Positions 56,313 through 64,000 of a stretch of 64,000 nt of DNA are shown in pieces; within the stretch, counting starts at the first letter, position 1, and every line of letters starts with the position of its first letter. The stretch is taken from NCBI RefSeq assembly GCF_013618635.1, contig NZ_JABLSJ010000013.1, positions 1-64,000 of the forward strand. The letters run 5' to 3'. Under the pieces are notes generated by a model. The model worked only from the letters and a program-made list of their open reading frames with translations. It was not told where the DNA came from and made no database searches. A program made the position numbers and the translations under genes. This DNA is from Thalassobacillus sp. CUG 92003 (GTDB lineage Bacteria; Bacillota; Bacilli; Bacillales; Halobacillaceae).

Positions 56313-57125
56313 TTAATCCAATGTAATTTCAGCTTTATCCCTTCTATGCTTTGCTTGAGTGGCTTCAAACATGTGCTGAAATAATTCCCCTCTATGTTTT
56401 TCCAATGCATCGAGTCCTTCCCCTGTTACGCCGCCTTTTACCCTAACTTTTGCTGTTAATTCAGAGAGATCGTATACACCTGTTGACAAAAGTTTTCCGT
56501 ATCCAATCAACATTTCTCCGGTCAGCGTAGTGGCTGTCGCCTTTGGAATACCCGCGACGTCGCTCGCAGCTTTTATCCAATGCTCCATTAGAGAACTGAT
56601 GAAAGCTGGGCCGCATGAAACAATATCGGAGGACACACGAATATGTTCTTCTTGAATATGAACTGGTTTCGAAAAATGTTTGAAAGTCTGGAGCAGAATT
56701 TCTTCATACGCTCTGCTTAAATGTCTACCGGCTGTAACGAGACTGACACCTGCAAAGGCTTGGTTGGTAATGGAAGGGACGATCCTGGCCACTTGGCATG
56801 ACAAGGCGGTTTCCAACTGCGACACCGATACTGGACTCGTAATGGATACGATACAACTGTCTTGAGTGACAACGGGTTTAATTACACGGATGACATGTTT
56901 ATAATCAGCTGGTTTTACACTAATTACGATTATGTCAGATTTCTTGGCGACATCTGCAGCTGTTTCCTCAATGTTTACGTCTGGATATTCCTGCTGAAAG
57001 GCTTCTGCTTTACTGCGTGTACGATTTGTGATCGATAATTTATCCGCTTCGATGGCACCGCTGGAAATCAACGTTTTTGCCAGAATGCCCCCCATGTTTC
57101 CGATCCCTATAATTCCCCACTTCAT
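56313..57125 (-). CDS. comER: Pyrroline-5-carboxylate reductase-like protein ComER
   Basis: The product is 270 aa. It resembles ProC: the N-terminal Rossmann motif GIIGIGNMGGILA (about 4-16), VISVKPADY and the C-terminal TAKVRVKGGVTGEGL. ComER lies divergently upstream of comEA in bacilli and has been linked to sporulation and biofilm signals. Whether it acts on P5C is not known. The ATG is close to a GGGAGGGA-like site; it shares the upstream region with comEA. Confidence 0.92.
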   Translation of the reverse strand: MKWGIIGIGNMGGILAKTLISSGAIEADKLSITNRTRSKAEAFQQEYPDVNIEETAADVAKKSDIIVISVKPADYKHVIRVIKPVVTQDSCIVSITSPVSVSQLETALSCQVARIVPSITNQAFAGVSLVTAGRHLSRAYEEILLQTFKHFSKPVHIQEEHIRVSSDIVSCGPAFISSLMEHWIKAASDVAGIPKATATTLTGEMLIGYGKLLSTGVYDLSELTAKVRVKGGVTGEGLDALEKHRGELFQHMFEATQAKHRRDKAEITLD

Positions 57126-57201
57126 GATGATCCCTCCCTGAAGTCATAGCTTTACCAATGTATGCAAATGGCCTGAAAATATGAAAGGAAGTGCCTGAAG
57201 C

Positions 57202-57771
57202 TTGGAGAAAATAAAAAAATATCTATGGGTTGCTCCTGTTTTGTGCGTCTTTTTATACGTCGCATTTCTACTTGATAAAGAGCCGGGGCAGGAAATAAAT
57301 GAAAACATCTCGCTCTCACCTGAACATCAAACTGATGCTGCTGACACCATAGCGCAACCTGAAGTATTAACGGTGGATGTAAAAGGGGAGGTTCGCGCCC
57401 CGGGGATATACGAGGTGAAGCCGGGCATGCGTGTCAATGATGCAATAGAGCTGGCCGGGGGCCTGACTGATTCGGCAGATCCAGTGAGTGTCAACCGTGC
57501 TCAAAAGCTCGAAGATGAGATGGTCGTGCTGGTCATGGCGACAATAGAAGGAGGTGAAAAGGCGTGGAATAAAGGAGGGAAAATTCGCATCAATGACGCG
57601 TCTGTCGAGGAACTGACGCAATTAAACGGTATTGGGACCGCTAAAGCTGAAGCCATTATTCAGCATCGGGATGAAAATGGCCTATTTAAAAAGCCAGAAG
57701 ATTTACTTGATGTTTCAGGAGTAGGGGAAAGCACATTGGCTAATATCAAAGAAGATATTCAACTTCCATAA
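57202..57771 (+). CDS. comEA: Competence DNA receptor ComEA
   Basis: The product is 189 aa. One N-terminal membrane helix (about 6-24), a short linker, an SLBB-type domain (LTVDVKGEVRAPGIYEVKPG) and a C-terminal helix-hairpin-helix DNA-binding domain (KIRINDASVEELTQLNGIG, about 132-150). It binds external dsDNA for uptake. It starts with TTG behind AAAGGAAG. It is divergent from comER. Confidence 0.95.
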   Translation: MEKIKKYLWVAPVLCVFLYVAFLLDKEPGQEINENISLSPEHQTDAADTIAQPEVLTVDVKGEVRAPGIYEVKPGMRVNDAIELAGGLTDSADPVSVNRAQKLEDEMVVLVMATIEGGEKAWNKGGKIRINDASVEELTQLNGIGTAKAEAIIQHRDENGLFKKPEDLLDVSGVGESTLANIKEDIQLP

Positions 57772-57838
57772 GCAATTGACGCGGTTTTGATACACAGATA
57801 AACTGTTTTTAAATCATATGTTACAAAGGAGCTTATGT

Positions 57839-58420
57839 ATGAAACGACTCTCTTGGGATCAATATTTCATGGCACAGAGCCATTTACTTAAATTAAGAAG
57901 TACGTGTGAACGGCTTTCTGTCGGTGCAACAATCGTACGTGAGAAAAGAATGATTGCAGGTGGATACAATGGGAGCGTCTCAGGAGGCGTGCACTGCATC
58001 GATCAGGGATGTTATGTCATTGATGGGCATTGCGTCAGAACCATCCATGCCGAGATGAATGCATTACTCCAATGCTCCAAATTCGGTGTACCTACTGAAG
58101 GTGCCGAGTTATACGTCACACACTTTCCTTGCATCCATTGCACGAAGGCTCTTATCCAGGCAGGTATCAAGGCGGTTTATTATAGTGAAGATTATAAGAA
58201 TCATCCTTACGCGATTGAGCTGTTTCAACAAGCAGAGGTTACAGTGGAAAAAGTGCCGCTAGAAGATCCTCCTTTTGAACAGCATAGAACCGAAAAGAAA
58301 GCCTATATGCATTATTTAATCCGTGAATTAGAACAATCTAACCGAAAGGATTTAGACATTCCTAAGCTAAAGCAGGATATCGAACACTTATACGCTGACA
58401 CCGATAATCAGGAAAGTTGA
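57839..58420 (+). CDS. comEB: dCMP deaminase family protein ComEB
   Basis: The product is 193 aa. The zinc site motifs are HAEMN (about 63-67) and PCIHC (about 93-97), and the substrate-binding Asn is in GGYNG. It resembles dCMP deaminase; its role in transformation in B. subtilis is structural or not essential. I chose the ATG at 57839, behind AAAGGAG. The stop overlaps the comEC start by three bases. Confidence 0.93.
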   Translation: MKRLSWDQYFMAQSHLLKLRSTCERLSVGATIVREKRMIAGGYNGSVSGGVHCIDQGCYVIDGHCVRTIHAEMNALLQCSKFGVPTEGAELYVTHFPCIHCTKALIQAGIKAVYYSEDYKNHPYAIELFQQAEVTVEKVPLEDPPFEQHRTEKKAYMHYLIRELEQSNRKDLDIPKLKQDIEHLYADTDNQES

Positions 58421-60693
58421 GTGTAAGGCTGTATCATTTGGTTTTGGCCTTTTTATTAGGTGGAATCTGCTCCCTTTACACCTTAACGTATGCAGGCGCA
58501 GGATTATTAATTTGGTGGTTATGGCAATTTCATCGTCACCCGGCAGGCTTGCTGTTGTTAGGGAGTGCTTTTGGAGTAGGGAGCTTGTTTTTTCCACTTT
58601 TCCCCGATGTTGAAGTAAAAGAGGAAAGCATACACATAAATGGCCGGATCATAAGTGATCGAGACAAAACGCCTTCAGCTGTAAACATGTTATTTCGTGA
58701 GGAACAGGATGAACAACTTGTTCAAGTGGTTTATCTGAATGATCAGGATCTGGACGTGCCGGACAGTTGGAAACATGGCGCTTATTGCTCCTTAACCGGG
58801 AGCAGAACGATGCCGGATCAAGCACGAAATCCAGGTGAATTCGATTATCGGCGTTATTTACAAAAACAGGGGATTGCTTATCAAGTTATCCTGGATTCCC
58901 GATCAGCTATGACGTGCAAGGGGAGTTCACTGTTGGCGCCATTAATCGATTGGCGTCATGACGTCAACACGTTTATGAAACAATCGCTCCACCCGGAAGG
59001 GTATCCGTGGCTTGCCGCGCTTGTTCTCGGAGATGATAAAGCGCTTGATGAAGAGACTGTGTCATTATTCAGACGTTGGAACTTATCCCATATCTTGGCG
59101 ATTTCAGGGCTGCACATTGGACTGTTTATGGGAGCCGTTTACTTCCTGTGCTATCGTAGTGGATGGCTCACGCGTGAACATGCCCAGTGGGTGTTGATCC
59201 TCCTGATCCCCATATACGGTCTGGTTGCTGGTGGCGCTCCTTCCGTCATACGGGCTTCCATAATGGGCACAATTGCTTTAGTGATTGTAAAATTCAAACT
59301 CAAAATAGCTCCCACAGATTTATTGGCCCTCGCTGCGCTGACGATGCTGATCATTTCCCCCTCTATCATTCATCATCTTGGCTTCCAATTTTCTTTTCTG
59401 GTCACATTCAGTATTGTACTTTCGCGTCCTCTATTTACGACGCTCCCCTCGGGGGTTTGGCAACTCGTTTCCTTGAGTTTGATCTGCCAAATGGCCATAT
59501 TGCCTATTCAGATTAAGGAATTTTATCAGTTTAATCCTCTCTCACTGTTCGCAAATATTCTATTTGTTCCTTATTTTTCTTTGATTGTCATCCCCTTCAT
59601 GTTTGTGATCTTCACAGTAACCCTCCTTTATTCACCTGCTGGTTATTTCCTTTCACGTTTATTCGTGACGGTTCATCAAGTGGTGATTGAACTGTTTACC
59701 AGATGGGATGCCACTTTTCAGTTTTTATGGAACGTAGGTGAAATTTCTCTTCCTTTTATCGTGCTTTATTATGTAGGATTTTTTCAGTTCATGCGTTCAT
59801 GGATCACACAAAAATTACGTCAAACATTTCTATTTGGGCTTCTGAGCGTATGTGTTCTCATAGCTTTCAGCCTCAAACCTTATTTATCCAAATACGGTCA
59901 AGTAACGATGCTCGATATTGGGCAAGGTGATGCGTTTGTTATTGAATTACCTTTTCGCAAAGGCGTAATCATGATAGATGCAGCAGGATCTCCTGTTTAT
60001 TCAGATCAATTGGGGGAAAATTATGTCTTTACACGTATAATTGAACCTTTTTTGCGTTCTAGAGGAATTACGACCATTGACGGGCTCATTCTCAGCCACA
60101 ATGATCAGGATCATAGCGGGAGTGCGCGTCAGCTTATAGAGGCTTTTGACGTTTCCAGAGTTTATACTTCGCCTCATTTCGGCCGCCACCATACCTTAAA
60201 AAAGCCGGAGCAACTCGAGAGGAGTGCGCATACTTTCTTATCAGCTGGGCAGACGCTCACGATTGCTGGATATGATTTTCACGTTCTCCACCCTGCTGGC
60301 TCGTATGGAAATGCGAACGATAACTCTTTAGTCTTATCAGCAGAATTAGGGAAACTGAATTGGCTGTTTACAGGAGATATTTCGACTGAAATAGAACAGC
60401 ATATATTAAAAACACACCCGCGTTTAAAAGCAGATGTGCTAAAAGTGAGTCATCATGGCAGCCAAACCTCCACGCATGAACGGTGGGTGGATCATCTCAA
60501 CCCTCAAGCAGGGCTTATTTCAGTCGGTAAAAACAATAGGTATGGTCACCCGCATCGCATGGTGACGTCCTTATTGGAGGAGAAAAAAGTTTTCCTTTTC
60601 AGGACAGACCGGCACGGGGCCGTGCAATATCGATTTACGACAGATTCAGGAACGTTTCAGACCTTTCTACCGTATAATGACAGTACAAAGTAA
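58417..60693 (+). CDS. comEC: DNA uptake channel ComEC/Rec2
   Basis: The product is 758 aa. It combines an N-terminal OB-like domain (about 60-165), the Competence membrane domain with about 10 helices (LAISGLHIGLFMGAVYFL; GAPSVIRASIMG) and a C-terminal metallo-beta-lactamase-like nuclease domain (MLDIGQGDAFVIELP; SHNDQDHSGSA; VSHHGSQTS). It transports single-stranded DNA into the cell. It starts with TTG overlapping the comEB stop. The length is usual for bacilli and all key motifs are present. Confidence 0.95.
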   Translation: MSVRLYHLVLAFLLGGICSLYTLTYAGAGLLIWWLWQFHRHPAGLLLLGSAFGVGSLFFPLFPDVEVKEESIHINGRIISDRDKTPSAVNMLFREEQDEQLVQVVYLNDQDLDVPDSWKHGAYCSLTGSRTMPDQARNPGEFDYRRYLQKQGIAYQVILDSRSAMTCKGSSLLAPLIDWRHDVNTFMKQSLHPEGYPWLAALVLGDDKALDEETVSLFRRWNLSHILAISGLHIGLFMGAVYFLCYRSGWLTREHAQWVLILLIPIYGLVAGGAPSVIRASIMGTIALVIVKFKLKIAPTDLLALAALTMLIISPSIIHHLGFQFSFLVTFSIVLSRPLFTTLPSGVWQLVSLSLICQMAILPIQIKEFYQFNPLSLFANILFVPYFSLIVIPFMFVIFTVTLLYSPAGYFLSRLFVTVHQVVIELFTRWDATFQFLWNVGEISLPFIVLYYVGFFQFMRSWITQKLRQTFLFGLLSVCVLIAFSLKPYLSKYGQVTMLDIGQGDAFVIELPFRKGVIMIDAAGSPVYSDQLGENYVFTRIIEPFLRSRGITTIDGLILSHNDQDHSGSARQLIEAFDVSRVYTSPHFGRHHTLKKPEQLERSAHTFLSAGQTLTIAGYDFHVLHPAGSYGNANDNSLVLSAELGKLNWLFTGDISTEIEQHILKTHPRLKADVLKVSHHGSQTSTHERWVDHLNPQAGLISVGKNNRYGHPHRMVTSLLEEKKVFLFRTDRHGAVQYRFTTDSGTFQTFLPYNDSTK

Positions 60694-60730
60694 AAAAGAC
60701 TGCTATTTCAGCAGCCTTTACGTAATTTGA

Positions 60731-60862
60731 CTAGGATAGAGCATTAAATATGACGCCAATGAAAAAGATGACAAAAAAGAACACGAATGAGAATATGAAT
60801 CCCATTCCTGAATCTACGACATCATTATTTTTCGACTGGATTTCTTTCTTAAATTCATTCAT
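60731..60862 (-). CDS. yqzM: YqzM family small membrane protein
   Basis: The product is 43 aa. MNEFKKEIQSKNNDVVDSGM is followed by one hydrophobic helix (about 22-40). It matches YqzM, found downstream of comEC in B. subtilis. Function is unknown. AGGAGGGG precedes the ATG at 60862; upstream in-frame codons are ignored. Confidence 0.85.
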   Translation of the reverse strand: MNEFKKEIQSKNNDVVDSGMGFIFSFVFFFVIFFIGVIFNALS

Positions 60863-61231
60863 GGTAACCCCTCCTATATCAATTACTAAGTATAATCCAA
60901 TCCAAGGTAAAAATCTACATTTCATATTAAATGAAAAAATTTTTCGGGGCAATTCAAGTGTTTCCCTAAGCTAGCAAGACTTGTCACAGATAATAACACG
61001 ATGTTCAGGCTATGCTAAAGAGTGAAGGGAACAACATCGTCTGCTTTCTTAAGCCCGGGCCTAGGAAAGCGGCGTTTATATAGATTGCCTGGGTACTTTG
61101 AATTGCGTTTTGGTTCCAGTTGGATTTTGACATGGGCGCCTAACACCCATAAAATAATGATACCAATGAAGAATCAAACATGTCATGCGATCAAAGTACC
61201 CATTTTTTGCTACATATATTGGAGGAAAATG
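60863..61231 (+). other. Intergenic region upstream of holA
   Basis: Between the divergent yqzM and holA. The left side holds the yqzM upstream region and the right side the holA promoter. In between (about 60950-61120) I see no conserved RNA and no ribosome-binding site; the long frame that runs into holA from 61022 has no support as coding. Confidence 0.5.
61127..61155 (+). promoter_or_regulatory. Sigma-A promoter of holA
   Basis: TTGACA (61127-61132), 17 bp and TAAAAT (61150-61155), 77 bp before the holA start. Confidence 0.6.
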
Positions 61232-62278
61232 ATGAGTTATTTGGAAACCATAAAAAAGCTGAAGCAAAAAAAATTGTCACGCTTATATTTATTATATGGA
61301 ACAGAAATGTATTTAATTCAAGAGATAAGGCGAAAAATCCTGGAGACAGGGCTTACAGAAGATGATATGGAAATGAATGTCTCTCACTATGATCTAGAGG
61401 AAACACCGATAGAAGATGTCATTACGGATGCCGAAACATACCCTTTTTTGGGTGAACACAAGGTCATTTTTGCCCATAATCCGACTTTTATGAAAGGTAA
61501 ACCGGACAAGCTTCCATTTGAGCACCACACCGATGTTCTCTTGCGATACGCTGAAAACCCGGTGGATTACTCGACGTTGGTCATTGTCGCGCCTTATGAA
61601 AAGCTGGATGAACGTAAGAAAATATTCAAGCAGATCAAAAATAATGGTGAGGTGGTTCAGTGTCACCCGGTAAGGGAGTGGGATGTAGATGAGTGGATTG
61701 ATGCGTTAGCAAAGGAACATAACATAACGATCCCTTCACATGTTCATGAACTTTTTGTGCGAGAAGTCGGAACCAATCTGATGGCTCTTCGCAGTGAGAT
61801 GGAAAAATTAGCGTTGAATGTAGAAGCAGGAGGAACCATAACAAAGGAAATGGCTGAAAACCTATTATCCCATAGTGCAGAGACTTCTGGCTTGAAGCTG
61901 GTTGATGCCGTTATGGATCAGGATTTAACGAGGGCCATTGAATTGTATAAGGATTTGCAAAAAGCGAACGAAGAACCCATCGCTTTAACAGCATTATTAG
62001 CTTCTCAGTTCCGTACGATCGTATTAGCCAAAATTTTAAAGCAAAAAGGTTATACAGAAAACCACATGCGCCCTTATATTAAAGCCCACCCTTATGTGAT
62101 AAAAATGGCTCTGAAACGGGAAAGGAAATTTTCGTTAACAGAATTGGAAAGTATTATCGATTCTATAGCGGAAACCGATCACAAAATGAAGCAGGGGTTA
62201 ATGGAACAATCGTTAGCATTTGAAATGATGCTCTATCAGTTAATGGATATACGTAAGCAAGGATCACAGTCAGGGTAA
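61232..62278 (+). CDS. holA: DNA polymerase III subunit delta
   Basis: The product is 348 aa. It matches HolA/YqeN: N-terminal LYLLYGTEMYLIQEIRRKIL, the AAA+-like fold without a working Walker A, and the C-terminal helical collar (ETSGLKLVDAVMDQDLTRAIELY region). It opens the sliding clamp in the clamp loader. I chose the second of two adjacent ATGs (61232), 6 nt after GGAGG; the longer frame upstream is non-coding. Confidence 0.93.
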   Translation: MSYLETIKKLKQKKLSRLYLLYGTEMYLIQEIRRKILETGLTEDDMEMNVSHYDLEETPIEDVITDAETYPFLGEHKVIFAHNPTFMKGKPDKLPFEHHTDVLLRYAENPVDYSTLVIVAPYEKLDERKKIFKQIKNNGEVVQCHPVREWDVDEWIDALAKEHNITIPSHVHELFVREVGTNLMALRSEMEKLALNVEAGGTITKEMAENLLSHSAETSGLKLVDAVMDQDLTRAIELYKDLQKANEEPIALTALLASQFRTIVLAKILKQKGYTENHMRPYIKAHPYVIKMALKRERKFSLTELESIIDSIAETDHKMKQGLMEQSLAFEMMLYQLMDIRKQGSQSG

Positions 62279-62320
62279 AAAATGCTTTCCGGCCGCTTAT
62301 TGGCTGGAAAGCATTTTTTT
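62277..62320. terminator. Bidirectional terminator after holA
   Basis: A 14-bp stem (62277-62290 with 62306-62319) closes with A and T runs on opposite sides. Confidence 0.88.
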
Positions 62321-62339
62321 CACATCAAAGATGAAAACG

Positions 62340-62366
62340 AAAAAACGATCCATAAGGGTAGGATCG
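62340..62366 (-). terminator. Terminator of rpsT
   Basis: On the minus strand CGATCC/GGATCG (62361-62366 with 62346-62351) is followed by TTTTTT, 27 nt after the rpsT stop. Confidence 0.8.
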
Positions 62367-62392
62367 CTTGACGGTCATCAGATAAAAGTGTA

Positions 62393-62653
62393 TTACAAAG
62401 CGTTTACTTTTTGAGTTAGGCGGGATTTCTGACGAGCGCCGTTATTTTTGTGAAGAGCGCCACGCTGGATTGCTTTATCAATTTTCTTGACAGCAATTGG
62501 GAGCATTGATTTTGCATTCTCAACGTCTTTGCTCGCTACAAGTTTTTCGACTCGTTTGATAGCCGTACGCATGTCAGATTTGAATGCTTGGTTGAGAACA
62601 TAAGATTCATCGCTTGTTTTCACACGCTTAACTGCAGATTTAATGTTAGGCAT
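62393..62653 (-). CDS. rpsT: 30S ribosomal protein S20
   Basis: The product is 86 aa, basic. MPNIKSAVKRVKTSDESYVL and the C-terminal GALHKNNGARQKSRLTQKV are characteristic of S20, which binds 16S rRNA early in 30S assembly. It is monocistronic, between holA and gpr, as in B. subtilis. Confidence 0.97.
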   Translation of the reverse strand: MPNIKSAVKRVKTSDESYVLNQAFKSDMRTAIKRVEKLVASKDVENAKSMLPIAVKKIDKAIQRGALHKNNGARQKSRLTQKVNAL

Positions 62654-62812
62654 TGTTTCACCTCCCAGGTAAAAACATAAAAGTAATATTCATATCGAAC
62701 AAGAGTCATTTTACCAAAGCGTTATGGTGTTTTCAACATATTTGTAAAATGTGAGATGGCCTGGGCATAAATTTTTTGTCGCTGGCAGAACATAAAGGCA
62801 GGAGGTGCTCAA

Positions 62813-63904
62813 ATGAAAGGTGATCCATTTATGCAAATTCGGACAGATTTGGCTGTTGAAGCTAAGGATACAGTCGATCGTGATCAAGCGAAACAATCTA
62901 ACGAACAAGGTGTGATTGTCAAGGAAGAGAGTCGAGAAGACATCAAGCTTACATACGTGACGATTGAAAAATCAGCAGTCGAGCGTATCGGTAAAAAAGC
63001 TGGGGAATACATTACATTAGAATCCCTTGCTATAAGAAAACAAGATACGGAGATGCAGGCGACATTAGCCAATGTTCTCTCAGAAGAAATTGTGCGGTTG
63101 CTCGATAGGGCAGGTTTAAGCAAAGATGCTCATTGTCTGGTGGTGGGACTTGGGAATCGAAGTGTCACACCGGATGCGTTAGGTCCGTCAGTCATGGAAA
63201 AAGTACTCGTTACCAACCACCTATTCAACTTACATCCTGAGACTGTTTCAGAAGGTTACAGGCCCGTTTCCGCACTTACTCCCGGCGTTATGGGAGTGAC
63301 GGGCATAGAAACGAGTGAGATCATTCACGGCGTGATTAAGGAAGCTCACCCTGATTTTGTTATTGTGGTAGATGCGCTTGCTTCACGTTCAATTGACCGT
63401 ATCAACGCCACCATTCAATTATCAGACACTGGCATCCATCCCGGTTCAGGCGTCGGTAATAAACGGGATGAAATCAGTGAGAAAACGTATCATATTCCTG
63501 TGCTTTCCATTGGAGTTCCCACTGTAGTCGATGCTGTCACCATAACGAATGATACAATCGAATATATTCTAAAGCATTTTGGACGTGAGTGGAATGAAAA
63601 AGATGAACCTTCGAACGATTTGTCGTTTGCTTCTAACCCATTCAGTGATAAAAAACTCACGGAAGAAGATATGCCTGACTCTGAGCAGCGGCAAGCGGTG
63701 TTAGGGATATTGGGCCAGTTAGGGAAAGCCGAGAAGCGGCAACTGATTGAAGAAGTTTTGACCCCTCTTGGCCATAATTTAATGGTTACACCAAAAGAAG
63801 TCGATGAGTTTATAGCAGATATGGCTCACGTCATTGCAAATGGCATTAATAATGCGCTGCATGAACGCATCGATTATGGTGATTCACCGTCATTCACACG
63901 ATAA
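62813..63904 (+). CDS. gpr: Spore protease GPR
   Basis: The product is 363 aa. GPR is the aspartic-type protease that starts breakdown of small acid-soluble spore proteins on germination. It is made as a zymogen; cleavage in the known family occurs in RTD|LAVEA, which here would remove only 12 residues instead of 15-16. The core [16 protein letters not shown] and [10 protein letters not shown] are intact. GGAGGTG precedes the ATG. I see no clean forespore promoter, though G-rich GGGCATAAAT (62763-62772) is vaguely sigma-F-like. Confidence 0.95.
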   Translation: MKGDPFMQIRTDLAVEAKDTVDRDQAKQSNEQGVIVKEESREDIKLTYVTIEKSAVERIGKKAGEYITLESLAIRKQDTEMQATLANVLSEEIVRLLDRAGLSKDAHCLVVGLGNRSVTPDALGPSVMEKVLVTNHLFNLHPETVSEGYRPVSALTPGVMGVTGIETSEIIHGVIKEAHPDFVIVVDALASRSIDRINATIQLSDTGIHPGSGVGNKRDEISEKTYHIPVLSIGVPTVVDAVTITNDTIEYILKHFGREWNEKDEPSNDLSFASNPFSDKKLTEEDMPDSEQRQAVLGILGQLGKAEKRQLIEEVLTPLGHNLMVTPKEVDEFIADMAHVIANGINNALHERIDYGDSPSFTR

Positions 63905-63908
63905 CCTC

Positions 63909-63950
63909 AACCGGAATCTTCTCTGATAGATTCCGGTTCTATTATTTTTT
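63909..63950 (+). terminator. Terminator after gpr
   Basis: An 11-bp stem AACCGGAATCT/AGATTCCGGTT (63909-63919 with 63928-63938) is followed by an A/T-rich tract ending in a run of T. The last 50 bases of the window hold nothing recognisable. Confidence 0.85.
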
Positions 63951-64000
63951 CTCCCTTCATAGACTCTAGTAACGATTCAGAACTGTGATGGGAGTTGATA

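Noticed and set aside
61022-61231. N-terminal extension of holA (70 codons)
   Set aside because: No ribosome-binding site, runs through a consensus promoter, and the HolA family starts at MSYLETIKK where GGAGG precedes it.

Overview
The window is a stretch of core chromosome from an endospore-forming, low-to-moderate GC member of the Bacillaceae. Sporulation genes (spoVB, an rsfA-type regulator, sigK, sda, gpr), competence genes (comN, comER, comEA-EB-EC) and a gene order that is a condensed version of the Bacillus subtilis ruvA-to-gpr segment support this. Strongly acidic proteins (the YrrS homologue, SecDF, MltG), a large Mrp-type Na+/H+ antiporter operon and an ArsB/NhaD-type carrier suggest a salt- or alkali-adapted species. 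I cannot name the genus from the sequence alone.

Layout. 1-340: no gene; a degenerate repeat fragment, a 54-bp palindromic hairpin and a possible LexA site in front of ruvA. 341-4653: ruvA-ruvB-(DUF2905)-queA-tgt-yajC, Holliday junction processing, queuosine synthesis and Sec accessory. 4689-9184: yrzE-like, an ArsB/NhaD carrier, DUF421 (yrbG) and spoVB, with a striking 102-bp higher-order tandem repeat at 7220-7511. 9302-15530: comN, secDF, yrvD, recJ, apt. 15707-19748: relA, dtd, and the cell-wall amidase yrvJ on the minus strand. 19954-23692: T-box, hisS, aspS, 6S RNA. 23701-25729 (minus): an rsfA-type forespore regulator with a sigma-F-like promoter, and rarA. 25850-34458: yczE-like, cymR, iscS/yrvO, mnmA, TPR protein, recD2, TIM-barrel protein, a small zinc-ribbon ORF, yrrI. 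34455-38461: T-box, alaS, ireB/yrzL, ruvX, yrzB. 38947-44103: mltG, trmR, udk, greA, yrrS, mtnN, yrhC. 44303-50460 (minus): sigK and an mrpACDEFG operon that lacks mrpB. 50694-57125: sda with a DnaA-box cluster, then yqeG-yqeH-aroE-yhbY-nadD-yqeK-rsfS-yqeM, and comER on the minus strand. 57202-62278: comEA-comEB-comEC, yqzM (minus), holA. 62393-63904: rpsT (minus) and gpr.

How the genes work together. Several blocks belong to translation and tRNA biology: two T-box-controlled synthetase units, mnmA with its dedicated cysteine desulfurase, queA/tgt, trmR, dtd, and the ribosome factors yqeH, yhbY and rsfS. Others serve DNA repair and replication (ruvAB, ruvX, recJ, recD2, rarA, holA) and the decision to sporulate (sda, sigK, relA, rsfA-type, gpr).

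Most of the window is conserved housekeeping DNA, and I found no defence island, prophage, IS element or CRISPR array. The most interesting departures are the mrpB-less Mrp operon, the hierarchical CGCCCAA repeat array, the overlapping Asp/His specifier in the hisS-aspS T-box, the loss of the trhP-type genes between trmR and udk, the sigma-F-like promoter of the rsfA-type gene, and the DnaA-box cluster between sda and yqeG.
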